The notes under the pieces were generated by a model, which saw nothing but the letters and a program-made list of their open reading frames with translations, was not told the DNA's origin and did not search any database. A stretch of DNA of 9,250 nt. Source: an uncultured Collinsella sp. Its GTDB lineage: Bacteria > Actinomycetota > Coriobacteriia > Coriobacteriales > Coriobacteriaceae. The translations under genes and the position numbers were made by a program. The stretch covers positions 1 through 9,250 of the forward strand of contig URWW01000046.1 in the NCBI GenBank assembly GCA_900551665.1. Reading direction: 5' to 3'. The first letter of the stretch is position 1. Every line of letters starts with the position of its first letter. This document shows positions 1 to 5,474 of the stretch, piece after piece.

Positions 1-1338
1 CTGGCCAACGAGCTCAACCCGGTTCTCGTGGGTTCCGCCTACAAGAACAAGGGCGTCCAGGAGTTGCTCGACGCCGTCGTCGACTACCTGCCTTCCCCGC
101 TCGATGTTCCCGCCGTTGAGGGCACCAACCCCAAGACCGGCGCCGTCGAGACCCGCGAGGCTTCCGCTGACGAGCCCTTCGCCGCTCTGGCCTTCAAGAT
201 CGCTACCGACCCGTTCGTCGGTAAGCTCTCCTTCTTCCGCGTGTACTCCGGTCACGTGGACGCCGGTTCTTACGTGGTCAACGCCACCAACGGCAACCGT
301 GAGCGCTTCGGCCGCATCCTCGAGATGAACGCCAACGACCGTGTCGACGTCGACGGCGCTTCCGCTGGCGACATTCTCGCCGCCGTTGGTCTCAAGAACA
401 CCACCACCGGTGACACCCTGTGCGAGGAGGGCAAGGAGATCATCCTCGAGCAGATCGAGTTCGCCAAGCCCGTTATCGACATTGCCATCGAGCCCAAGAC
501 CAAGGCCGAGCAGGACAAGATGTCCATCGCTCTGACCAAGCTCGCCGAGGAGGACCCGACCTTCCAGGTGTCCACCAACCACGAGACCGGCCAGACCATC
601 ATCGCCGGCATGGGTGAGCTCCACCTCGAGATCATCGTCGACCGTCTCCTCCGCGAGTTCAAGGTCGAGGCTAACGTCGGTAAGCCGCAGGTCGCCTACC
701 GTGAGGCCCCGGGTCACGACGTCGAGAAGGCTGAGGGCAAGTTCGTCCGTCAGTCCGGTGGTCGCGGTCAGTACGGCCACGCCGTCATCAAGCTCGAGAA
801 GATGGAAGAGGGCTTCGGCTACGAGTTCGTCAACGCCATCGTCGGCGGTGTCGTTCCCAAGGAGTACATCCCGTCCATCGATAAGGGCATCCAGGAGGCG
901 CTCAACACCGGCGTAATCTCCGGTTACCCGGTCGTCGACGTCAAGGTCACCCTGTTCGACGGCTCCTACCACGAGGTCGACTCCTCCGAGGCTGCGTTCA
1001 AGATCGCCGGCTCCATGGCCATCAAGGATGCCCTGAAGAAGTCCGACCCGATCCTCCTCGAGCCCTGCATGGCCGTTGAGGTCGAGACCCCTGAGCAGTA
1101 CATGGGCGACGTCATGGGCAACCTGTCCGGCCGTCGCGGCAAGATCGAGGGCATGGACGACCGCGCTGGCAGCAAGGTCATCCGCGCCAAGGTCCCGCTG
1201 GGCGAGATGTTCGGTTACGCTACCGACCTCCGTTCCCAGACCCAGGGCCGTGCTTCCTACACCATGCAGTTCGACTCTTACGAGCCGGCGCCCAAGTCCA
1301 TCGTGGACGAGGTCATGGCCAAGAACGGCACCAACTAA
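1..1338 (+). CDS. fusA: Elongation factor G, C-terminal part (5' end outside window)
   Basis: This is translation elongation factor G, the cytoplasmic GTPase that drives ribosomal translocation and, with ribosome recycling factor, subunit splitting. The reading frame is open from base 1, so the true start lies upstream; 445 codons are visible of a family length near 700, and most of the GTP-binding domain is missing. The first visible residues match the end of the G domain (GSAYKNKGVQ at about 11-20). Domain II follows (about 58-125, with EPFAALAFKI and VYSGHVDAG), then domain III (about 155-230, with GMGELHLEI), domain IV (about 240-355, with GGRGQYGH and the tip segment YHEVDSSEAA) and domain V (about 355-440, with GDVMGNLSGRRG and RSQTQGRASYTM). 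Codon choice is strongly biased to C-ending codons, as expected for a highly expressed gene. It ends with TAA; rpsJ starts 66 bases later without an intervening tuf. Identity is certain. Confidence 0.98.
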   Translation: MANELNPVLVGSAYKNKGVQELLDAVVDYLPSPLDVPAVEGTNPKTGAVETREASADEPFAALAFKIATDPFVGKLSFFRVYSGHVDAGSYVVNATNGNRERFGRILEMNANDRVDVDGASAGDILAAVGLKNTTTGDTLCEEGKEIILEQIEFAKPVIDIAIEPKTKAEQDKMSIALTKLAEEDPTFQVSTNHETGQTIIAGMGELHLEIIVDRLLREFKVEANVGKPQVAYREAPGHDVEKAEGKFVRQSGGRGQYGHAVIKLEKMEEGFGYEFVNAIVGGVVPKEYIPSIDKGIQEALNTGVISGYPVVDVKVTLFDGSYHEVDSSEAAFKIAGSMAIKDALKKSDPILLEPCMAVEVETPEQYMGDVMGNLSGRRGKIEGMDDRAGSKVIRAKVPLGEMFGYATDLRSQTQGRASYTMQFDSYEPAPKSIVDEVMAKNGTN

Positions 1339-1394
1339 GGTCTGTCGCCTGTACTTGTAAACACACCGCGAGGCCGCCCTCGCTATCCATTGTT

Positions 1395-1399
1395 GGAGG
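1395..1399 (+). promoter_or_regulatory. Shine-Dalgarno site that fixes the rpsJ start
   Basis: GGAGG lies five bases before the TTG at 1405. It sits inside the reading frame that would begin at the earlier TTG codons at 1390 and 1393, so those cannot be the initiation codons. A small 5-bp hairpin (GCGAG 1368-1372 with CTCGC 1379-1383) precedes it in the short fusA-rpsJ spacer and looks too weak to terminate transcription. Confidence 0.85.
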
Positions 1400-1404
1400 T
1401 TAAG

Positions 1405-1713
1405 TTGTCCAGCCAGAAGATCAGGATCCGCCTGAAGGGCTATGATCACGAGGTCGTGGATCAGTCCGCCAAGCTCATCGTCGACACCGCTCAGAAGACC
1501 GGTGCCCGCGTTTCCGGCCCCATTCCGCTGCCGACCGAGCGCAACCTGTACACCGTCATCCGTTCTCCTCACGTGAACAAGGACTCCCGTGAGCAGTTCG
1601 AGATGCGCACTCACAAGCGTCTGATCGACATCCTCGATCCCACGCCCGGCACCGTCGATTCCCTCATGCGTCTCGACCTGCCTGCCGGCGTCGACATCGA
1701 GATCAAGCTCTAA
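1405..1713 (+). CDS. rpsJ: 30S ribosomal protein S10
   Basis: S10 is a component of the head of the small ribosomal subunit and also binds NusB during antitermination (known for the family). The product is 102 residues, the usual S10 length, beginning MSSQKIRIRLKGYDH, which aligns with the standard N-terminus. Visible signatures are GPIPLPTERNLYTVIRSPHV (about 39-58) and the S10 signature region with REQFEMRTHKRLIDI; it ends in the usual basic IEIKL tail. The start is the rare codon TTG at 1405, chosen because of the GGAGG just upstream and the family N-terminus. The gene follows fusA by 66 bases and is probably transcribed with it. It is not followed by rplC, the usual next gene of the S10 operon, but by an intrinsic terminator and a transporter gene. 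Confidence 0.97.
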   Translation: MSSQKIRIRLKGYDHEVVDQSAKLIVDTAQKTGARVSGPIPLPTERNLYTVIRSPHVNKDSREQFEMRTHKRLIDILDPTPGTVDSLMRLDLPAGVDIEIKL

Positions 1714-1793
1714 GTCTTGAGTCATCGCACGATTGCGTCTAAAAGCGTCTGCGACTTCGATTGCTAACGCTTGATTTTCGCGGCATGCAATGT

Positions 1794-1827
1794 AATGGCC
1801 GTCACTCGCAAGGGTGGCGGCCATTTT
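1794..1827 (+). terminator. Intrinsic terminator after rpsJ
   Basis: A 12-bp stem (AATGGCCGTCAC at 1794-1805 with GTGGCGGCCATT at 1814-1825, one G-U wobble) with an 8-base loop runs into a short T tract ending at 1827. It lies about 80 bases after the rpsJ stop and probably ends the fusA-rpsJ transcript. The T tract is short (four), so efficiency could be partial. Confidence 0.75.
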
Positions 1828-1883
1828 AACTAGCAAGCGTTTGGCGGTGCACCCACGCACGCTCAAAAACACGTGCGAACATA

Positions 1884-1952
1884 AAAACGTTCGCCAGAAG
1901 TGATGCTTCATGCGGTTTTACGGTTCATGGCCTCGCCTCTGGCGAACGTTTT
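1884..1952 (+). repeat. Perfect 15-bp inverted repeat in the transporter leader
   Basis: AAAACGTTCGCCAGA at 1884-1898 is the exact reverse complement of TCTGGCGAACGTTTT at 1938-1952. After one A-C mismatch the pairing continues for four more positions (1900-1903 with 1933-1936, including one G-U). The right arm ends in four Ts, so the transcript could form a terminator-like or attenuator-like hairpin 38 bases before the transporter ATG; the central loop of about 29 bases is long for a simple terminator. The left arm can also pair locally with the sequence before it: GCGAAC 1875-1880 with GTTCGC 1889-1894. The two structures exclude each other. It could instead be a DNA operator. The repeat is directly visible; its function is inferred. 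Confidence 0.7.
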
Positions 1953-1990
1953 GGAGTGATTTGGCGATACGGAAAGGGAGAAGAGGGTTC

Positions 1991-3142
1991 ATGACCGATT
2001 GGATTATCGCACGTGCGAACGGTGATCGCGCTAAAGTCGGTGCTTTGGCTGGAATTGTCTGTATTGTGCTCAACATTATCCTGTGCGTGGCAAAAGCGCT
2101 GGTGGGCATTCTGTCTGGGTCGGTTTCCATTGTGGCCGACGCGCTCAACAACCTGAGCGATGCGAGTTCGAATATCGTGAGTGTCTTGGGTTTCAAGCTT
2201 GCCAGCAAGCCGGCCGACCCCGAGCATCCCTATGGACACGGGCGCTTTGAGTATCTCTCCGGCCTTGTGGTGGCAGTGCTCGTGCTCATGATCGGCGTTG
2301 AGCTGGCTAAATCATCGGTCGATAAGATCATGCATCCAAGTTCAGTTGAATTCTCTTTTGCGCTTGTTGCGGTTCTTGCCATGTCCATGCTGGTGAAGCT
2401 CTGGATGGCGCGTCTTAATAGGTCCCTCGGCGAGCGCATAAACTCCGAGACGTTGCTCGCTACGGCACAGGATTCCAAGAACGATGTGCTCGCAACGGGC
2501 GCAGTCCTTACGTGTGCTGTCATCTCGCGGGTGAGTGGCATTACCCTTGATGCCTGGGTCGGCCTGGCGGTTGGAATCTATATCGGGTGGAGCGGCATCG
2601 AGCTTATTCGCGATACGGTCAACCCGCTGCTAGGCCAGGCTCCCGACCCCGAGCTTGTCGCCCATATTCGATCCAAGATCATGGCATATCCCGGTGTTCT
2701 TGGCACTCATGACCTCATGGTGCATGATTACGGCCCGGGTCGGCAGTTTGCGAGCGCCCATGTGGAAATGGCCGCCGAGACCGATCCTATGGAGAGCCAC
2801 GACACGCTGGATAATATCGAGCAGGCGTTTAAAGACGATGACGGCCTCATCGTCACGCTGCACTACGATCCGATCGTTACAAACGACCCGCATGTCGTTG
2901 ATATGCGCAACAAGATCGATGCAATGGCGAAGAGCCTCGATGGCGAGGCGAGCATCCATGACCTTCGATGTGTTCCGGGACCGACGCATACCAACGTCAT
3001 CTTCGATTGTTTGCATCCGGCTGAGTGCGCATTGAGCCCGTCTGAGTTCAAACATAAACTCGGCGATATGGTCATCGAAGCGTATCCCGATGCAGTGCCC
3101 AAGATCACGGTTGACGAAGACTACGTGAGCGCTGAGCAATAA
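1991..3142 (+). CDS. Cation diffusion facilitator transporter, probable Mn(II) exporter
   Basis: This is an inner-membrane cation efflux protein of the CDF family, which exchanges divalent metal for protons to remove excess metal from the cytoplasm. The product has 383 residues. The N-terminal half carries about six hydrophobic segments (near 17-42, 44-68, 88-106, 120-140, 165-182 and 187-205). The family signature HPYGHGRFEYLSG is at 79-91, between the second and third segments. The metal-site positions read N53-xxx-D57 in the second helix and D161-xxx-D165 in the fifth; an Asn-Asp-Asp-Asp set is the one described for manganese-exporting CDFs such as pneumococcal MntE, whereas zinc CDFs usually have His in the fifth helix. 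The C-terminal half (about 215-383) looks like two successive cytoplasmic dimerisation modules, each with an HDL motif (240-242 and 323-325). The ATG at 1991 is chosen because the N-terminus then fits the family and GGGAG lies ten bases upstream; an in-frame ATG at 1910 lies in the loop of the leader hairpin and lacks a ribosome site. CDF membership is firm; manganese specificity is inferred. Confidence 0.93.
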   Translation: MTDWIIARANGDRAKVGALAGIVCIVLNIILCVAKALVGILSGSVSIVADALNNLSDASSNIVSVLGFKLASKPADPEHPYGHGRFEYLSGLVVAVLVLMIGVELAKSSVDKIMHPSSVEFSFALVAVLAMSMLVKLWMARLNRSLGERINSETLLATAQDSKNDVLATGAVLTCAVISRVSGITLDAWVGLAVGIYIGWSGIELIRDTVNPLLGQAPDPELVAHIRSKIMAYPGVLGTHDLMVHDYGPGRQFASAHVEMAAETDPMESHDTLDNIEQAFKDDDGLIVTLHYDPIVTNDPHVVDMRNKIDAMAKSLDGEASIHDLRCVPGPTHTNVIFDCLHPAECALSPSEFKHKLGDMVIEAYPDAVPKITVDEDYVSAEQ

Positions 3143-3278
3143 GCGCGGGAGTTATGCGGATTGCCTTTGCCCGGTGACGTGTGCCGAGATGCTTGAAGCC
3201 CGATTGCCGACTGCTTGGATGCCGTTTGCCGAAGTCTCGCGCCGCGGGGCGAGTGTGCAACGTGTCTGTTCGGGGGTT

Positions 3279-3287
3279 TGCTACCAT
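3279..3287 (+). promoter_or_regulatory. Candidate extended -10 promoter for the AIM24 gene
   Basis: TGCTACCAT has the TG of an extended -10 followed by TACCAT (four of six matches to TATAAT), 41 bases before the start codon. No good -35 hexamer is seen at the right distance, which is compatible with an extended -10 promoter. There is no clear terminator after the transporter (stop at 3142), so read-through from it remains possible. Confidence 0.4.
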
Positions 3288-3328
3288 TACCGCCAACGCA
3301 GGCAAAATATCGAGACGAGGAGCTTACC

Positions 3329-4135
3329 ATGGCGTACACCGTATACAACTTCCAGGATAATAACGACGTCAAGAAGATTGCCGAGAAGGGCCAGTTCTCG
3401 GTCGTCGAATGGCAGCGCGATCTTTCGGTTTCTCCTTGGAGCGCTCAAACCGCGTGGTTCAGCTCGGAGATGAACGTTCGCCGTCGTCAGCTCATCGCAA
3501 ATCTTGATGGACGCACGGGTGTTACGCTGCAGGCTGGAGCCATGCAGTGGACGGTTGGCAGCGTTCAGTCAACAACGGGCGTAAAGGGCGCGGGCGACCT
3601 TATGGGAAAGATGTTCCGCGGAGCCGTCAGCCAGGATTCTATGATCAAGCCTGAATATACCGGCACGGGTATGCTCGTGTGTGAACCTACGTGGCAGCAT
3701 CTGCTCCTCGTTGATCTCGCCGAGTGGGGCAACTCCGTCGTGCTTAATGACGGGCTGTTCCTCGCATGTGATAGCACCATTCAGGATTCGTTGCAGCGCC
3801 GTTCGAATATGTCTTCCGCCGTGGCGGGCAATGAGGGCCTGTTTAACTTGCGCCTCGACGGCTCGGGCGTGCTTGCGCTTGAGTCGCCTTGCCCGGTAGA
3901 GGAAGTCATCTGCATCGATCTGCACAATGACGAGCTCAAGATTGACGGCAACTACGCCTTGGTTTGGACGTCTGGACTTGAGTTCACCGTCGAGCGGTCG
4001 GGCAAGAGTCTGATTGGCTCTGCCGTGGGCGGTGAGGGCTTGGTGAACGTGTATCGCGGCACTGGGCGCATCATGATGGCGCCCATGCAGCCCGCGACGA
4101 ATTACAACACCTATGCAGCTATTTCGACGGACTAG
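3329..4135 (+). CDS. AIM24 family protein (TIGR00266-like)
   Basis: The 268-residue product resembles the AIM24 family, a beta-rich domain found widely in bacteria and, in yeast, in a mitochondrial inner-membrane organising protein. The bacterial role is not established. Family-like features are the QAGAMQWTVGSVQ stretch (about 72-84), the glycine-rich segment KGAGDLMGKMFRG (about 91-103) followed by a polar STQ-type turn, the GTGMLVCEPTW strand pair (about 113-123), and the C-terminal EGLVNVYRGTGRIMM (about 236-250) typical of the last repeat. No signal peptide or membrane helix is evident, so it is probably cytoplasmic. The ATG at 3329 has GAGGAG six bases upstream; an in-frame ATG at 3215 would add 38 residues unlike the family and has no ribosome site. 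It is followed by a strong terminator, and probably forms a single-gene unit. The family call is confident; the function is unknown. Confidence 0.88.
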   Translation: MAYTVYNFQDNNDVKKIAEKGQFSVVEWQRDLSVSPWSAQTAWFSSEMNVRRRQLIANLDGRTGVTLQAGAMQWTVGSVQSTTGVKGAGDLMGKMFRGAVSQDSMIKPEYTGTGMLVCEPTWQHLLLVDLAEWGNSVVLNDGLFLACDSTIQDSLQRRSNMSSAVAGNEGLFNLRLDGSGVLALESPCPVEEVICIDLHNDELKIDGNYALVWTSGLEFTVERSGKSLIGSAVGGEGLVNVYRGTGRIMMAPMQPATNYNTYAAISTD

Positions 4136-4173
4136 GACGCGCGACCGATCGAGTCCCGTGAACACCTGATGCG

Positions 4174-4208
4174 GCGAGGCCCTCTCGTAAGAGAGGGCCT
4201 CGCGTTTT
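4174..4208 (+). terminator. Strong intrinsic terminator after the AIM24 gene
   Basis: A perfect 13-bp stem, GCGAGGCCCTCTC at 4174-4186 with GAGAGGGCCTCGC at 4191-4203, has a GTAA tetraloop and is followed by GTTTT. It starts 38 bases after the AIM24 stop codon. The opposite strand lacks a T tract after the stem, so it is expected to act mainly on + strand transcription. Confidence 0.92.
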
Positions 4209-4237
4209 GGGGCGCATTGGTTGAGGGGTTCTGAATG

Positions 4238-4256
4238 CTCATCTCGCAAAGATGAG
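4238..4256. other. Small perfect hairpin between the convergent genes
   Basis: CTCATCT at 4238-4244 pairs with AGATGAG at 4250-4256 around a 5-base loop. It is 68 bases beyond the stop of the glutaredoxin-like gene on the - strand and could help end that transcript or stabilise its 3' end, but no T tract follows on either strand. The rest of the interval 4209-4323 shows nothing else recognisable. Confidence 0.3.
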
Positions 4257-4323
4257 TTGCGGGCTCATGCCGTCGGGCGGAAGGCACGTCGGTGGCTGTC
4301 TGCGTCAGCGTTTCGTATCGGAG

Positions 4324-4572
4324 TTATCGGCAAAGATGCTCGTCGATCCAGGAGATGATGTCGCTGGATTCATAAAGCGGCTTGCCATCGATAAACAGGC
4401 AAGGCACCTGCTGCTTGCCACCGACTTCAATCAGGGTGGCTGCGGCATCGCGATCTTGCGAGATGTCTATCAGGGGAATCGTCACGCCCTGGCGGTCCAT
4501 AAAGTCGAGCACCCTGATGCAGAAGGGGCAGGTCGGACGAAAATACAGGGCGAGTTCATGATTGGCGTCCAT
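4324..4572 (-). CDS. Glutaredoxin-like thioredoxin-fold protein
   Basis: This 82-residue protein is a minimal glutaredoxin: a small cytoplasmic thiol oxidoreductase that reduces disulfides through a CxxC pair. Visible features are the active site C15-P-F-C18 in RPTCPFCIRV, the cis-proline motif VP at 56-57 in QQVPCLFIDG, and the C-terminal segment YESSDIISWIDEHL (67-80), which is typical of glutaredoxin and of the N-terminal thioredoxin-like domain of glutathione transferases. The length matches small glutaredoxins. The ATG at 4572 is preceded by AAAGGAG with a 5-base gap, and the product begins just before the first beta strand; upstream in-frame codons are not family-like. The gene lies 151 bases downstream of the acetyltransferase and has its own candidate promoter. 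A mycoredoxin- or NrdH-like partner cannot be excluded, although NrdH usually has CVQC or CPQC-type sites. Confidence 0.92.
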   Translation of the reverse strand: MDANHELALYFRPTCPFCIRVLDFMDRQGVTIPLIDISQDRDAAATLIEVGGKQQVPCLFIDGKPLYESSDIISWIDEHLCR

Positions 4573-4609
4573 GCGGTCTCCTTTCGTTGAAATACTACTA
4601 CACGGGCAG

Positions 4610-4615
4610 TCTATA
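4610..4615 (-). promoter_or_regulatory. Candidate -10 element for the glutaredoxin-like gene
   Basis: Read on the - strand, TATAGA (five of six matches to TATAAT) sits about 37 bases before the start codon, in the context GGGGTATAGACTGCC. No convincing -35 hexamer lies 16-18 bases further up. The 4616-4723 stretch upstream contains nothing else recognisable. Confidence 0.45.
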
Positions 4616-4723
4616 CCCCAAAGCACGCGCCGTGAATGCGCGACGGCCCTATTGCCATGAAAGCAGTCGTCGATCTGTGAGGGCAATCGTTGATAAGGTT
4701 CCGGGATGAAGAGGGCATCGTGG

Positions 4724-4870
4724 CTAGTGCGGGGTTATCGCGCCCTTGCCGTTCGGGATGCGCCGTCCCGCCTTGCCGGAGATGTGTTTAAGGTCGATGG
4801 CCCAAACGGCGGTTGCGGCTGCCTGTTCGTCAATGGCGCGCTCGGGGAGTTGTTTCATGGGATGGTTCAT
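4724..4870 (-). other. Possible internal start: 48-codon in-frame ORF at the end of the acetyltransferase
   Basis: Within the acetyltransferase frame, ATG at 4870 (MNHPMKQLPERAIDEQ...) is preceded by AAAGG at a 6-base gap, as good a ribosome site as those of the neighbouring genes. The 48-residue product has no motif I recognise; it is basic toward its C-terminus (KHISGKAGRR). It could be a separate small protein, the start of a decayed gene, or merely the tail of the acetyltransferase. Confidence 0.3.
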
Positions 4871-5410
4871 GTCATTCCTTTCGATGTGCGGGACAAGACA
4901 GCGCCGCATGATGAGCACGTCACGCTTGCCTGCCGGATAAAGGACGTCAGTGGATTGCGTACGGACGGGCGAAAGGCCGCACTTCTCCATGACACGGTGC
5001 GATTGGGTATTCTCGAGGAAGTGGTCGGCGTAGATGGCCCGAGCGCCCAGGGAATCGCGAGCGTGGTCGATGAGGCGCTGAAGAGCCTCGGCGGCGAAGC
5101 CATGACCCCAATAGGGAACGCCGATCCAATAGCCGACGGAATACTCGTCGTCTGCCTCGAGATAATCGCAGGCATCGCCTGTTAAAAGACCGATTGCACC
5201 GATGAGCTCGCCGCTTTCGCGCAATGTGATGGCGTATTGCTCGGGCCCTCGCAGGACATTACGAAGGATGTCGAGGCTCTGTTCTTCGCTCGTGTGTGGC
5301 GGCCAGCCTGCAGCGGTTCCGACGCGCGGGTCGCGTGCGAGCTCAAAGAGAGCCGGGGCGTCGGCGTCTGCCCAGGGGCGCAGGACAAGGCGGTCGGAGA
5401 AGAGCTTCAT
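4724..5410 (-). CDS. GNAT family N-acetyltransferase (RimJ/RimL type) with C-terminal tail
   Basis: The first 175 or so residues are a GNAT domain of the RimJ/RimL type, which transfers acetyl from acetyl-CoA to an amine; substrates range from protein N-termini to small molecules and cannot be read from sequence. Seen are the N-terminal strand LFSDRLVLRPW (3-13), the strand GELIGAIGLL (68-77), the SVGYWIG strand (91-97), the pyrophosphate-binding region PYWGHGFAAEAL (99-110), and the N134-xx-S-HRVMEKCGL motif (134-146). The ATG at 5410 gives the expected N-terminus and has AAAGG upstream; a longer open frame to 5533 would overlap the methyltransferase. The product has 228 residues, about 50 more than typical. 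The surplus begins near M181, which has its own ATG (4870) and an AAAGG site six bases before it, suggesting either a fused small gene or an added tail of unknown function. The gene follows the methyltransferase by 53 bases and is probably co-transcribed with it. Confidence 0.9.
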   Translation of the reverse strand: MKLFSDRLVLRPWADADAPALFELARDPRVGTAAGWPPHTSEEQSLDILRNVLRGPEQYAITLRESGELIGAIGLLTGDACDYLEADDEYSVGYWIGVPYWGHGFAAEALQRLIDHARDSLGARAIYADHFLENTQSHRVMEKCGLSPVRTQSTDVLYPAGKRDVLIMRRCLVPHIERNDMNHPMKQLPERAIDEQAAATAVWAIDLKHISGKAGRRIPNGKGAITPH

Positions 5411-5455
5411 GGATGCACCTTTCACGGTCGGTCTGGTGGGCGGAGTGTGGCTTTG

Positions 5456-5474
5456 AAAGCTGTCTACAAGCTTT
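5456..5474 (-). other. Small hairpin over the methyltransferase stop codon
   Basis: On the - strand AAAGCT (5474-5469) pairs with AGCTTT (5461-5456) around a 7-base loop that includes the TAG stop. It is a weak structure with only a short T run and could reduce read-through into the acetyltransferase or protect the upstream mRNA end; it may also be chance. Confidence 0.25.

Noticed and set aside
1766..1841. 8-bp inverted repeat AACGCTTG / CAAGCGTT around the rpsJ terminator
   Set aside because: It is short and 60 bases apart; the terminator stem inside it explains the region.
1910..1990. Earlier in-frame ATG of the transporter, adding 27 residues
   Set aside because: The ATG lies in the loop of the leader inverted repeat, has no ribosome site, and the added residues do not resemble a CDF N-terminus.
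1714..1990. Known manganese (yybP-ykoY) riboswitch before the transporter
   Set aside because: I looked for the conserved internal-loop sequences and did not see them; the stretch has only the terminator and the inverted repeat.
3215..3328. Earlier in-frame ATG of the AIM24 protein, adding 38 residues
   Set aside because: The segment contains the likely promoter and the GAGGAG ribosome site of the ATG at 3329, and the residues are unlike the family.
3569..4249. 226-codon open frame on the - strand
   Set aside because: It is antisense to the AIM24 gene, runs through its terminator, and has no recognisable domain; a shadow of GC-rich coding sequence.
4706..5185. 159-codon open frame on the + strand
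   Set aside because: It lies antisense to the acetyltransferase, whose GNAT motifs are clear; no independent support.
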